From Paraburkholderia sp. (lineage in GTDB: Bacteria > Pseudomonadota > Gammaproteobacteria > Burkholderiales > Burkholderiaceae): a stretch of DNA of 64,000 nt. The stretch spans positions 1 through 64,000 of the forward strand of contig NZ_JAPWKB010000014.1 of NCBI RefSeq assembly GCF_028283785.1, given 5' to 3'. Shown here piece by piece: positions 18,545 to 26,626 of this stretch (the stretch's first letter is position 1; each line of letters starts with the position of its first letter). The notes below the pieces were generated by a model that was given only the letters and a program-made list of their open reading frames with translations, had not been told where the DNA came from and made no database searches. The position numbers and the translations under genes were made by a program.

Positions 18545-18796
18545 CTATTCCTCGGCCTCGTGTTCGGCGACGAAGCGCCGCAAATACGCCAGCACGGCCG
18601 CTTCGGCCGCGCGATGATCGGCGAGGCTTTTCGATCCCGATTCCGCTTCGTCGCCGAACAGCGACGCGGGCGCCTTGTGCGCGTCCACTTCAAACCCTTC
18701 GCGGAACACGCGGATCTGATGCTCGTCCTGCGCATACTCGGCGATCCAGTGAATGCCTTCGATATGCGCGCCTGCACGTAGTGTCGGTGTTTTCAT
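18545..18796 (-). CDS. Small hypothetical protein
   Basis: An 83-residue soluble protein beginning MKTPTLRAGAHIEGIHWIAEY, with a helical acidic tail (AVLAYLRRFVAEHEAEE). I do not recognise a domain. A GGAGAAGC site precedes the ATG. It lies between a terminator and the aminotransferase, on the same strand as the latter and 93 bases downstream of it. Confidence 0.6.
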   Translation of the reverse strand: MKTPTLRAGAHIEGIHWIAEYAQDEHQIRVFREGFEVDAHKAPASLFGDEAESGSKSLADHRAAEAAVLAYLRRFVAEHEAEE

Positions 18797-18889
18797 GCGG
18801 CTTCTCCGGTGGCGGGGAACGGCGCAAAGCGCCGGGGGATGCTTGCACGATACGCCGTCCGTACCGTCTTCGCATCCCGCGTGCGCGCG

Positions 18890-20218
18890 TTATTCGACGG
18901 TGGCTAGCACGCGGCGCACGGTGTCGAAGATCTTCGCGATCTGCGCTTCCTCGACGATCAGCGGCGGCGAGAACGCGAGGATATCGCTGGTGTACCGGAC
19001 TAGCACGCCCGCTTCGAAACATTTGACGAATGCTTCGTACGCGCGCGCGGACGGCGCGCCGTCGCGCGGTTCGAGTTCGATACCCGCGACCATCCCGAGA
19101 TTGCGGATGTCTTTCACGTGCTTCGCATCGCGTAACGAATGCGCGGCCGCTTCGAATGTCGGCGCCATCGCGGCGGCGCGCTCGAACAGGCCTTCGCGTT
19201 TGTAGAGATCGAGCGTCGCGATCGACGCAGCCGCTGCGGCAGGGTGCGCGGAATACGTGTAGCCGTGAAACAGCTCGATCGCATTGGCCGCGCCCGCGTT
19301 GACGATGGTGTCGTGAATGGTGCGGCTCGCGGCGACCGCGCCCATCGGAATCGCCGCGTTATTGATGGCTTTGGCCATCGTCAGCAGATCGGGCGTGACA
19401 CCGAAATATTCGCTGGCTGTCGCCTTGCCGAGCCGTCCGAAACCGGTGATCACTTCGTCGAACACCAGCAGGATGCCGTGCTTCGTGCAGATTTCGCGCA
19501 GCTTTTGCAGATAGCCTTGCGGCGGAATCAGCACGCCCGTCGAACCCGCGACCGGTTCGACGATCACGGCGGCGATGGTCGACGGATCGTGCAGTGCAAC
19601 GAGCCGTTCCAGTTCGTCGGCGAGATGCGCGCCCCAAGCCGGTTGGCCTTTGGAAAACGCGTTCTTGTCGATGTTGTGCGTGTGCGGCAAATGATCGACG
19701 GACGGCAGTAGCGCGCCCGAATAGGCCTTGCGGTTCGGTCCGATCCCACCGACCGAAATGCCGCCGAATCCGACGCCGTGATAGCCGCGCTCGCGGCCGA
19801 TCAGACGCGTGCGTTGGCCTTCGCCGCGTGCCCGGTGATACGCGAGGGCGATCTTCAGCGCGGTATCGACGGATTCCGATCCGGAGTTCGTGAAGAAGAT
19901 GCGATCCAGACCGGCCGGCATCAATTCAGCGACTTTCGACGCGGCTTCGAACGCGAGCGGGTGACCCATCTGGAAGGTCGGCGCGAAGTCCATCGTGGCG
20001 ACCTGTTTCTGTACAGCGGCGACGATTTCGTCGCGGCAGTGGCCCGCGTTGACGCACCACAAGCCCGCACAACCATCGAGGATTTCGCGGCCGTCGGTGG
20101 TCTGGTAGTACATCCCTTTCGCCGATTGCAGCAGGCGCGGCGCGCTTTTGAACTGGCGATTGGCGGTGAACGGCATCCAGAAAGAAGACAGATCCTCGAT
20201 GACGGGTCGCGAAGTCAT
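18890..20218 (-). CDS. bauA: Class III omega-aminotransferase (beta-alanine--pyruvate type)
   Basis: A 442-residue PLP enzyme that moves an omega-amino group, probably from beta-alanine or a similar amine, to pyruvate. Motifs: FFTNSGSESVDTALK (about 108-122), ERGYHG, ILLVFDEVITGFGR with Asp254, and LLTMAKAINN with the PLP Lys at about 283. The start MTSRPVIEDLSSFWMPFTANRQFK is characteristic of omega-amino-acid:pyruvate transaminases. It is divergent from a MocR regulator 183 bases away, the usual layout for a MocR target. The symbol is by similarity only. Confidence 0.85.
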   Translation of the reverse strand: MTSRPVIEDLSSFWMPFTANRQFKSAPRLLQSAKGMYYQTTDGREILDGCAGLWCVNAGHCRDEIVAAVQKQVATMDFAPTFQMGHPLAFEAASKVAELMPAGLDRIFFTNSGSESVDTALKIALAYHRARGEGQRTRLIGRERGYHGVGFGGISVGGIGPNRKAYSGALLPSVDHLPHTHNIDKNAFSKGQPAWGAHLADELERLVALHDPSTIAAVIVEPVAGSTGVLIPPQGYLQKLREICTKHGILLVFDEVITGFGRLGKATASEYFGVTPDLLTMAKAINNAAIPMGAVAASRTIHDTIVNAGAANAIELFHGYTYSAHPAAAAASIATLDLYKREGLFERAAAMAPTFEAAAHSLRDAKHVKDIRNLGMVAGIELEPRDGAPSARAYEAFVKCFEAGVLVRYTSDILAFSPPLIVEEAQIAKIFDTVRRVLATVE

Positions 20219-20288
20219 GGTTTTCTCCTCGAAGTGGTAGCGAAACTGTAGCGCTCGCGGTTAAATGGCGAACATGAACAGTTGGCGC

Positions 20289-20309
20289 ACTGTGTTGCCA
20301 ACTGTGTTG
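20289..20309. promoter_or_regulatory. Direct repeat in the bauA/mocR intergenic region
   Basis: Two copies of ACTGTGTTG, at 20289-20297 and 20301-20309, repeat every 12 bases between the divergent genes. MocR regulators commonly bind direct repeats here. A third partial copy (GTTGGC) flanks each side. Confidence 0.45.
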
Positions 20310-20401
20310 GCTCGACTGCATGGCCCGTATTGGCGTCGTGCATCGTCGAAACCCGGCCGAAGCCACCTGAATCTGCCTGAATCGTTCTCAAGCCCGCCAC
20401 G

Positions 20402-21811
20402 ATGATCGAAATAGAACTGCAACGCGACCGCCGCTCGGCGTCCACCCTCGTCGATCAACTGGTGCAGGGCTACGCAAGCGCGATCGAGGCGCAATCGCTG
20501 CGGGCGGGCGCGTTGTTGCCGTCGGTGCGGCAGCTGGCGCAACGCCATGCGTTGAGCACGTTCACCGTCACTGAAGCATACAACCGTCTTGTTTCGATGG
20601 GACTCGTGGTGGCGCGGCGGGGTTCCGGCTATCGCGTGGCCACGCGTCCGCAGGCGGGTCGTCAGCGCGCCACCGACTGGCAACCGCCCAGTCTCACTGC
20701 GACGTGGCTGCTGTCGGACGTGTTCGCGGATCATTCGGTGCCGATCAAGGCGGGCGGTGGCTGGCTGCCGAACGAGTGGGTCAACGAGAGCGGTTTGCAG
20801 CACGCGTTGCGCGCGATGAGCCGGGTGCCGGCCGCGCGGCTTGGCGATTACGGTCATCCGTACGGTTTCGCGCCGTTGCGTGAGCGGGTCGCGGAGCAAC
20901 TCGACCGGCGCGGCTTGCCGGTCGAACTGCCGAACGTTTTGCTGACGCAGGGCGCGACGCACGCGCTCGATCTGATCGTGCGAACCTTGCTGCGTGCCGG
21001 CGATACCGTGCTGGTCGAAGATCCCGGTTACTGCAATCTGCTGCAAATCCTGAAGCTCGCCGGACTGGTCGTGCACGGCGTGCCGCGCACGCCCGACGGT
21101 ATCGATACGGACGTGCTCGAATCGCTGGTGGCGGCGCATAAGCCGAAGGCGATTTTCGTCAATACGACGCTGCAGAATCCGACCGGCGCGACCTACAGCA
21201 TGGCCGCGGCGTTTCGTGTGTTGCAGGTGGCCGAGCGCGAGCGGATGTGGGTGATCGAGGACGATGTGAGCCGCGAGCTCGCGCCCGGCGGCGCGCCGTT
21301 ATTCGCGGCGATGGAAGGCTTGCAGCGCGTGTTGTACGTCAGCGGTTTTTCGAAGACGGTGACGCCCGGACTGCGTTGCGGCTATGTGGTGGCGGAGCGC
21401 GAAGTGCTGCGCGAACTCGCGCGGACCAAGATGGCGGTGGGATTGACGTCGTCGGAAGCGATCGAGCGGATCGTCGACAAGGTACTGCTGGAAGGGCGTT
21501 ATGCGCGGCATGTCGAGATGGTCAGCGACCGTCTGAAAGCGGCCCATGCGCTGGTCGAAAGCCGTCTGGATACGCTGGGCTTGCCGCTATTCCACCGGCC
21601 GCGCGGCGGGTTGTTTCTGTGGGCGCAGTTGCCGGTCGAACCCGCGCGCGCCGCGGATGTTGCGACCGCCGCGCTGTCGCACGGCATCTGGCTCGCGCCG
21701 GGATCGTATTTCCGTCCCGACGATGCGCCGAGCGCCTGGTTCCGCTTCAACGCGCCATACTCGACGGACGACGCGTTGTGGCGTTTTATCGAACGCGTGG
21801 GAAAGACCTGA
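20402..21811 (+). CDS. MocR-family GntR/aminotransferase transcriptional regulator
   Basis: This 469-residue protein has an N-terminal GntR winged helix (about 10-75: GYASAIEAQSLRAGALLPSV, FTVTEAYNRL) and a linker. A fold-type I aminotransferase-like domain follows, with the PLP lysine in SGFSKTVTPGLR at about residue 317. It probably senses PLP-bound amine metabolites and controls the divergent transaminase gene, and perhaps the convergent LysE exporter. It is complete. Confidence 0.92.
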   Translation: MIEIELQRDRRSASTLVDQLVQGYASAIEAQSLRAGALLPSVRQLAQRHALSTFTVTEAYNRLVSMGLVVARRGSGYRVATRPQAGRQRATDWQPPSLTATWLLSDVFADHSVPIKAGGGWLPNEWVNESGLQHALRAMSRVPAARLGDYGHPYGFAPLRERVAEQLDRRGLPVELPNVLLTQGATHALDLIVRTLLRAGDTVLVEDPGYCNLLQILKLAGLVVHGVPRTPDGIDTDVLESLVAAHKPKAIFVNTTLQNPTGATYSMAAAFRVLQVAERERMWVIEDDVSRELAPGGAPLFAAMEGLQRVLYVSGFSKTVTPGLRCGYVVAEREVLRELARTKMAVGLTSSEAIERIVDKVLLEGRYARHVEMVSDRLKAAHALVESRLDTLGLPLFHRPRGGLFLWAQLPVEPARAADVATAALSHGIWLAPGSYFRPDDAPSAWFRFNAPYSTDDALWRFIERVGKT

Positions 21812-21826
21812 GACCTGATTACACGG

Positions 21827-22444
21827 TCAGTGGATCAGTTTCAGAAACACCGGATACATCGATGCCACCAGCAACAGCGCCATCACGACGTTGAACAGAC
21901 GCAGGCGCTTCGGGTCCGACAGCGCGCGGCGCATCGCAGTGCCGAACGCGGCCCACAGACAGATGCACGGAAAGCCGACCACGTAGAACACCGCGCCCAT
22001 CAACAGCGCGTTGAGCATGAAGCCGTCGGTCAGATGGATAGTCGTGGCGGCGGTCAGCACCATCATCCACGCCTTCGGATTGATCCACTGGAACGCGAGC
22101 GCTTCATGAAAGCGCATGGGACGGCGCTCGCCGTTGCGCACAGCCATTTCGCCCGACGTGCCGATCTTGTACGCGAGGTACAGCAGATACAGCACGCTGG
22201 CCGTTTCGAGGACGGTGTGCAGCACCGGAATCCGCTGAAACGCCTGACCCAGGCCGAGCCCGACCGCCGAAATCAGGACCACGACGCCCGCGCTGATGCC
22301 GAACAGATGCGGCAACGTGCGTCGGAAGCCAAAATTGACACCCGATGCGAGCAGCATCGTGTTGTTCGGGCCAGGCGTGATGGACGTGACGAGTGCGAAC
22401 AGGATGCCTGCGGGCACGGCGCTCAGCAATTCAGCGGGAAACAT
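21827..22444 (-). CDS. LysE/RhtB-family amino-acid exporter
   Basis: A 205-residue inner-membrane protein with about six hydrophobic segments. The family signature is near the N-terminus (LFALVTSITPGPNNTMLLASG), with FQWINPKAWMM in the second half. It would export an amino acid or related metabolite. The start MFPAELL at 22444 has a GGAG site. Longer upstream frames are shadows of the DnaJ gene. Its promoter region holds the TACCGGTAC repeats. Confidence 0.92.
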   Translation of the reverse strand: MFPAELLSAVPAGILFALVTSITPGPNNTMLLASGVNFGFRRTLPHLFGISAGVVVLISAVGLGLGQAFQRIPVLHTVLETASVLYLLYLAYKIGTSGEMAVRNGERRPMRFHEALAFQWINPKAWMMVLTAATTIHLTDGFMLNALLMGAVFYVVGFPCICLWAAFGTAMRRALSDPKRLRLFNVVMALLLVASMYPVFLKLIH

Positions 22445-22489
22445 AAACGACTCCGGAAGTACAAGGTTTCCAGAAAGTCTACCGACAGT

Positions 22490-22533
22490 TACCGGTACAG
22501 TACCGGTACGCAATGTCGGTTGTTTTCCGGTAC
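22490..22533. promoter_or_regulatory. TACCGGTAC operator-like repeats
   Basis: TACCGGTAC occurs at 22490-22498 and 22501-22509, one helical turn apart. A near copy, TTCCGGTAC, is at 22525-22533. They lie 46-89 bp upstream of the LysE start, where a repressor would block its promoter. Confidence 0.5.
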
Positions 22534-22621
22534 GGTCGTGAGCGGCTGGGGCAATCGACGCGACATAATGGCGACCGAAATCGCGTGCTAGGATGGTCTG
22601 GACCTGTCTCAGGAGATCTCG

Positions 22622-23197
22622 ATGGCGACGCTTTACGACACGCTGGGCGTACCTGACAACGCATCTGGCGACGAGGTAAAACGTGCGTACCGGAAGGCTG
22701 CGATGAAGTGGCATCCGGATCGCAACGTCGGCCACGAAGATGCCGCGCGGGCCGCGTTTCAGGAAGTGAAGGAAGCGTATTCGATCTTGTCGGACGCTGG
22801 GCAGCGGGCGGTGTACGACGCGGTTTATGCTGAGCAGATGAAAACCTGGCAGACGCATCATCAGCAGGCGGAGGACGCGCGGATCGAACGGGAGCGCGTC
22901 GCGCAGGCTGAGCGGGATGCGTATTACGCGGAGAAGGTGTCGGTGGCGATGCGATTTTCCGATGATGGTTTTAATCGCGATGTGGTGTTTGGGGTGTTGC
23001 TGGGGCAGGGGTGCGAGAGGGGGTTGGCTGCGAGGATTGCAGATAGTGTGGGGGCTTTGCAGGAGTCCCGGAGAGGGGTGGAAGATGGGGATAGGGGTTT
23101 GGCTGCTGCTGCCGCTGTGCCTCCGGCCGATGCTGCCGCGAAACACCCGGCCGGGGTGTTTGAGTCGTTCTTTGGGATGTTTGGGATTCGGACTTGA
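22622..23197 (+). CDS. J-domain (DnaJ-like) protein
   Basis: This 191-residue protein has a complete N-terminal J domain (about 2-65: [24 protein letters not shown] in [21 protein letters not shown]), so it should stimulate a DnaK-type ATPase. No Gly/Phe region or zinc finger follows. The remainder is a charged helix and a variable C-terminal tail ([16 protein letters not shown]). It is therefore a type III J protein of unknown client. Codon bias drifts toward G/T-rich in its last third. A Burkholderia-type repeat hairpin follows. Confidence 0.88.
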   Translation: MATLYDTLGVPDNASGDEVKRAYRKAAMKWHPDRNVGHEDAARAAFQEVKEAYSILSDAGQRAVYDAVYAEQMKTWQTHHQQAEDARIERERVAQAERDAYYAEKVSVAMRFSDDGFNRDVVFGVLLGQGCERGLAARIADSVGALQESRRGVEDGDRGLAAAAAVPPADAAAKHPAGVFESFFGMFGIRT

Positions 23198-23228
23198 TGT
23201 TGATTTGGCGGTTGTCTGGGGGTGGGTT

Positions 23229-23400
23229 TGGTTTGGTTCGGTTGTCCCGGTTTCACGTCGGTTTGCCTGGATCGTCCCTGTGCGGGACCGCACCTACTTT
23301 TCTTTGCTCGTGCAAAGAAAAGTAGGCAAAAGAAAGCACGTTTACACCGCCACTCCGTAGCGAGTGGCGTCCTTCCAGAACGGGTAGTGGACCGCGCACG
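23229..23400 (+). repeat. Left copy of a ~170-bp intergenic repeat
   Basis: This stretch reappears, inverted and imperfect, at 25396-25566. It includes a 15-bp perfect hairpin, CCTACTTTTCTTTGC-TCGT-GCAAAGAAAAGTAGG, at 23293-23326, a CCCTGTGCGGGACCGCACC segment and GTAGCGAGTGGCGT. It lies directly 3' of the J-protein gene and could end its transcript. I recall similar hairpin repeats from many Paraburkholderia intergenic regions. Confidence 0.8.
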
Positions 23401-23576
23401 ATTTGAGTTGTCGCACCGCATGTCTTGGTGACAAATGGTATGGACGCCTCCCCCTCGCGAGGGCTGCTGATCGAATGGTCGGGGCGCGACCAGGAAGGTG
23501 GGTTCTCGCAACCGACGGCCTCAGATGTGCCAGAGTGGAAGTTGGGCAACGTACCACTTGAGGAAGGAGAACCCAA

Positions 23577-24600
23577 ATGAAGCTTACTCCGGTTGGTGTC
23601 GATATTGCGAAGCAGGTGTTCCAGGTCCACTGGGTTGATCCGCAAACAGGCGAGGTCGTCAGCCGGCAGATCCGACGCGCCACGTTTCTGTCGCACTTTG
23701 CAAATCGCGCGCCGTGCCTGATCGGCATGGAAGCGTGTGGCGGTTCCCAGCACTGGGCGCGTCATCTGGAGCAGATGGGTCATCAGGTGAAGTTGATGCC
23801 GGGCCAGGCGGTCAAGGCGTTTGTGAGCGGTAACAAGAGCGACGTGGCTGATGCACGGGCAATCTGGACCGCGGTACAGCAGTCGGGCGTGAGGTCCGTG
23901 ACGGTCAAGACTGAATCGCAGCAGGCCGTGCTGGCATTGCACCGGATGCGCCAGCAACTGATCAGGTTCCGCACGATGCAGATCAATGGATTGCGTGGGC
24001 TGCTGACGGAATACGGTGAAGTGATGGCGGTAGGCCGCGCCGCGCTGAACCGGGCGATGGCTGATGTGCTGGCGCGCCTGGAGGCGCGTTTGCCCACGAT
24101 GCTGGTGGACACGCTGCGTGAGCAGTGGCAGCGGCTTGACGTTCTCGATGAGCAGATTGCGCGAATCGAACGCAAACTTCTCGGACTGGATGAAGGAAGA
24201 GCGTGCCTGCCGGCAGATCGCCGACATTCCAGGCGTCGGGCTGCTGACAGCGACCGCTGCTGTGGCGACGATGGGCGACCCCAAAGCGTTTCATTCAGGA
24301 CGTGAGTTTGCGGCCTGGCTGGGTCTGGTGCCCAGACAGACCGGCACCGGTGGCAGGATCAGACTGCATGGGATCAGCAAACGCGGTGATGTGTATCTGC
24401 GCACACTGCTGATCCACGGTGCACGATCGGTGCTCGCGCGCGTGAAAGAGCCAGGCCCGTGGCTCGAGCAGTTGGGCCGGCGGCGCCCGCATAACGTGGT
24501 AATCGTTGCGTTGGCCAACAAGATGGCCCGAACGATTTGGGCGCTGCTGGCGCACGGGCGTACGTACGAGAAAGGCTATGTGAGTACGCGAGCGGCGTAA
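23577..24600 (+). pseudogene. IS110-family DEDD transposase, frameshifted
   Basis: The N-terminal RuvC-like DEDD domain reads VGVDIAKQVFQVHWVD, and NKSDVADARAIW carries the acidic pair. The C-terminal Transposase_20 domain reads IADIPGVGLLTATAAVATMG and GRIRLHGISKRGDVYLRTLL. The two halves are in different frames. Near 24177-24182 one extra base shifts ...ARIERKL away from SDWMKEERACRQ. Without it the protein would be about 340 residues. An AAGGAGAACCCAA site precedes the ATG. Either the copy is dead or this is a third one-base sequencing error in the window. Confidence 0.85.
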
Positions 24601-24857
24601 GCGCTGCAATGACTGAATAAACCGGTTTTGCAGGAGATGGGATGTCAAAGGTTGCGCAAGGTAATTGAGTGTGATGGCACACAGGTCAGACCGGGACTCA
24701 CCAAACCTGAACTGCCTTGCGGGCTAACAGCCCGTGTGTCAAGTGAGGCGTGAGCCAGCGGATTCCATCGAGGCCAGCGGGTTCGACCTGCAACAAGGCC
24801 GGATATAAAGCCGCAGCCTTCCTGTCTACCAACACACACGAAATCCCTTGGCAAACG
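24601..24857 (+). ncRNA. Putative bridge/seek guide RNA region of the IS1111 element
   Basis: About 257 bp of non-coding sequence lie between the transposase stop and the right sub-terminal repeat. In IS1111-group elements the structured guide RNA that selects the target is encoded at this 3' side. GCGGGCTAACAGCCCG at about 24719-24734 can form a hairpin. The RNA is inferred from family layout only. Confidence 0.5.
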
Positions 24858-25030
24858 GGAGGCGTCCATATAAAGGCAGTCATTCGTTCCGGCTGTTCGC
24901 TTCGCGACAGCCGTTGGGCACAGCCCCGTCTTTTTCTCCCAACGCCATTCGCGCGCTGCACTCCGTCGGTCACAACACCCATTTTCCTGGCATGCGCCGG
25001 TCCGTTCTCGCGCGCAAAATTCCTGGCAAC

Positions 25031-25325
25031 CCGGAACGTCGAAACCATCGTGAAGGCGGGTGAATGCCGTGGCGCAAACCGGGCCTTGAGCCGGACGCTG
25101 GAACGGTCGTGAAGGCTGGCAAATCGGGTGGTGAAAACCAGGCTTTGACCCGACGCCGGAATGGTCCTAAGGAGGGCGGATGCCGTGCGCAAACTGCGCT
25201 TTGGTCGGGACGCCGGAACCATCGAAACGGCGGGCGAATGGTGTGACGCCAACCGGGCTGCGAGCCGGCGCCGGAACCGTCGAAGCGGCGTGCAAGTGAC
25301 ATAGCGAAAACGGGTTTTTGAAGCA
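25031..25325. repeat. About five degenerate tandem repeats of ~57 bp
   Basis: Units starting near 25031, 25098, 25156, 25213 and 25271 each open with CCGGAA(C/T)-like sequence followed by a TCG-rich part, GGCGGGYGAATG-like sequence and an AAACCGGGCTTTGA-like end. Spacing is 57-58 bp for the last four. Identity is too low and there are no spacers, so this is not CRISPR. The stretch between 24871 and 25030 holds no gene. Confidence 0.65.
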
Positions 25326-25395
25326 GGCTACCGCCGCGAAGCGGGCGGGATGTGCGGGCGCGGACCACCGGGAAAAACGGACCGACGAGTCAAAA

Positions 25396-25566
25396 CGTGC
25401 GCGGTCCACTACCCGAAAAATACTAGACGCCACTCGCTACGAAGCGCGAGGTAAACGCGCTTTCTTTTGCCTACTTTTCTTTGCGCGAGCAAAGAAAAGT
25501 AGGTGCGGTCCCGCACAGGGACGATCCAGGCAGACCACCGCGAAAACGGGACAACCAAACCAAACC
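25396..25566 (-). repeat. Right, inverted copy of the ~170-bp intergenic repeat
   Basis: Inverted counterpart of 23229-23400, with the hairpin at 25470-25503 (loop GCGA). Relative to the IclR gene, which ends at 25602 on the minus strand, it has the same 3' position and orientation as the left copy has to the J-protein gene. Each may act as that gene's terminator. Confidence 0.8.
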
Positions 25567-25601
25567 AAAGCAAAACCAAAGCAAACCCAAAAACCAAACC
25601 T

Positions 25602-26375
25602 TTACCCCACCTTCAACACCCCCACCACCTCCCCCAACAACCCAATCACATCCCCGACAGACGGCGCCACATACTCATCAATCCGCCGCAAATAAGGACA
25701 CGTCAACGCGGCAATAGCCTGCCCCGAAGGCCCAAGCAACGGAAACGTCACATCCGTCACCCCAAACGTCTGCTGACTGTCCTTCAACAAAAACCCATCC
25801 TCCCGAATCCGCTCGAAAGCGAGATCCAACGCCTCACGATCGACGGTCACTTCTCCCTTCACCTTCGTATGCTCGGCCAGCATGTGCGCCCGCTGCTCCT
25901 CGCTCTGAAACGCCAGCATCACCCGCCCCGACGCGGTATCGATCAATCCGACCCGCGACCCCAGCCGTACCGAAATGCCCCACGTGCCCGGACCGTCCAC
26001 CTGCGCAATCACCAACAGATTTCCACGGTCGTATACGGCCAGATGAATCGACTGCTCGGCGGCATCGGCGAATCGCTGCATCAGCGGCAACGCCTCCGAA
26101 ATCAGCCGGTTCATCGGCGGATGACGATGCGCCAGCGCATACAGCTTCAGACTCAACGCATACCGGTCGCCACCCGGCGAACGCGCCACGTATTGCCGCG
26201 CAACCAGTCGCTCAAGCATCCGGTAAATCTCGCTCGCATTGCGCCCGAGCAACTTCGTGATCTCGACGCGCGTCAGCCCGTCCTTCTGCTCGGCCAGCAA
26301 CTCCAGGATGTCCAGACCCTTGTCCAGCGCAGGCGCGCGGTAACGGTCGGCATCGTCCTTTTCTTCAGCGTCCAT
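25602..26375 (-). CDS. IclR-family transcriptional regulator
   Basis: A 257-residue IclR regulator. An N-terminal winged helix spans about residues 12-75 (GLDILELLAEQKDGLTRVEI, NASEIYRMLERLV), and the C-terminal effector domain carries VLLIAQVDGPG-like and GLIDTASGRVMLAF motifs. The start at MDAEEKDD is chosen because GGGGAACGG lies upstream. In-frame Met codons at 26405 and 26408 are possible. It is divergent from the sugar operon and most likely its local repressor, with the sugar or an oxidised intermediate as effector. Confidence 0.88.
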   Translation of the reverse strand: MDAEEKDDADRYRAPALDKGLDILELLAEQKDGLTRVEITKLLGRNASEIYRMLERLVARQYVARSPGGDRYALSLKLYALAHRHPPMNRLISEALPLMQRFADAAEQSIHLAVYDRGNLLVIAQVDGPGTWGISVRLGSRVGLIDTASGRVMLAFQSEEQRAHMLAEHTKVKGEVTVDREALDLAFERIREDGFLLKDSQQTFGVTDVTFPLLGPSGQAIAALTCPYLRRIDEYVAPSVGDVIGLLGEVVGVLKVG

Positions 26376-26474
26376 CGCGATTCCGTTCCCCATTCCAGTT
26401 CTCATCATCGTCGCGCGAGTTCGTGTCCGCAGGCGGCCAGGGAAAACACGCACGCTTGCTGCACTGCACTTTCC

Positions 26475-26524
26475 TTGACTTCGAAAAGTCCGTATATGAA
26501 TAATACGTTCATTGGTGAATGAAC
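26475..26524 (+). promoter_or_regulatory. Promoter with overlapping operator for the sugar operon
   Basis: TTGACT at 26475-26480 is followed 17 bp later by GAATAA. A perfect palindrome, GTTCATT-GGTG-AATGAAC, spans 26507-26524, and ATGAA/TTCAT half-sites begin at 26496. The site would suit the adjacent IclR protein. Confidence 0.5.
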
Positions 26525-26626
26525 GCACACCAGCCTAGATAACAAAGCGCAGGACGTAGTGCCCGCCGCCGTGCTGTTGGACGGACGGGTTCACGCAGTT
26601 CCCACAACGCAGATCAGGAGACAACC

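Larger units (their letters stand above)
23439..24870 (+). mobile_element. IS110-family (IS1111 group) insertion sequence
   Basis: A 14-bp inverted pair, TATGGACGCCTCCC at 23439-23452 and its complement at 24857-24870, surrounds one DEDD transposase gene. Sub-terminal inverted repeats, a single transposase and a long 3' non-coding segment are the marks of the IS1111 group. The true ends lie a few bases outside these repeats. The element sits beside the left ~170-bp repeat. No target duplication is expected for this family. Confidence 0.85.

Noticed and set aside
25031..25325. CRISPR array
   Set aside because: Units of ~57 bp are degenerate along their whole length, with no conserved repeat/variable spacer division and no cas genes.
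23229..25566. Composite transposon bounded by the ~170-bp inverted repeats
   Set aside because: The repeats carry no transposase or terminal features, and each is positioned as a gene 3' element. The IS110-type element lies inside by its own ends.
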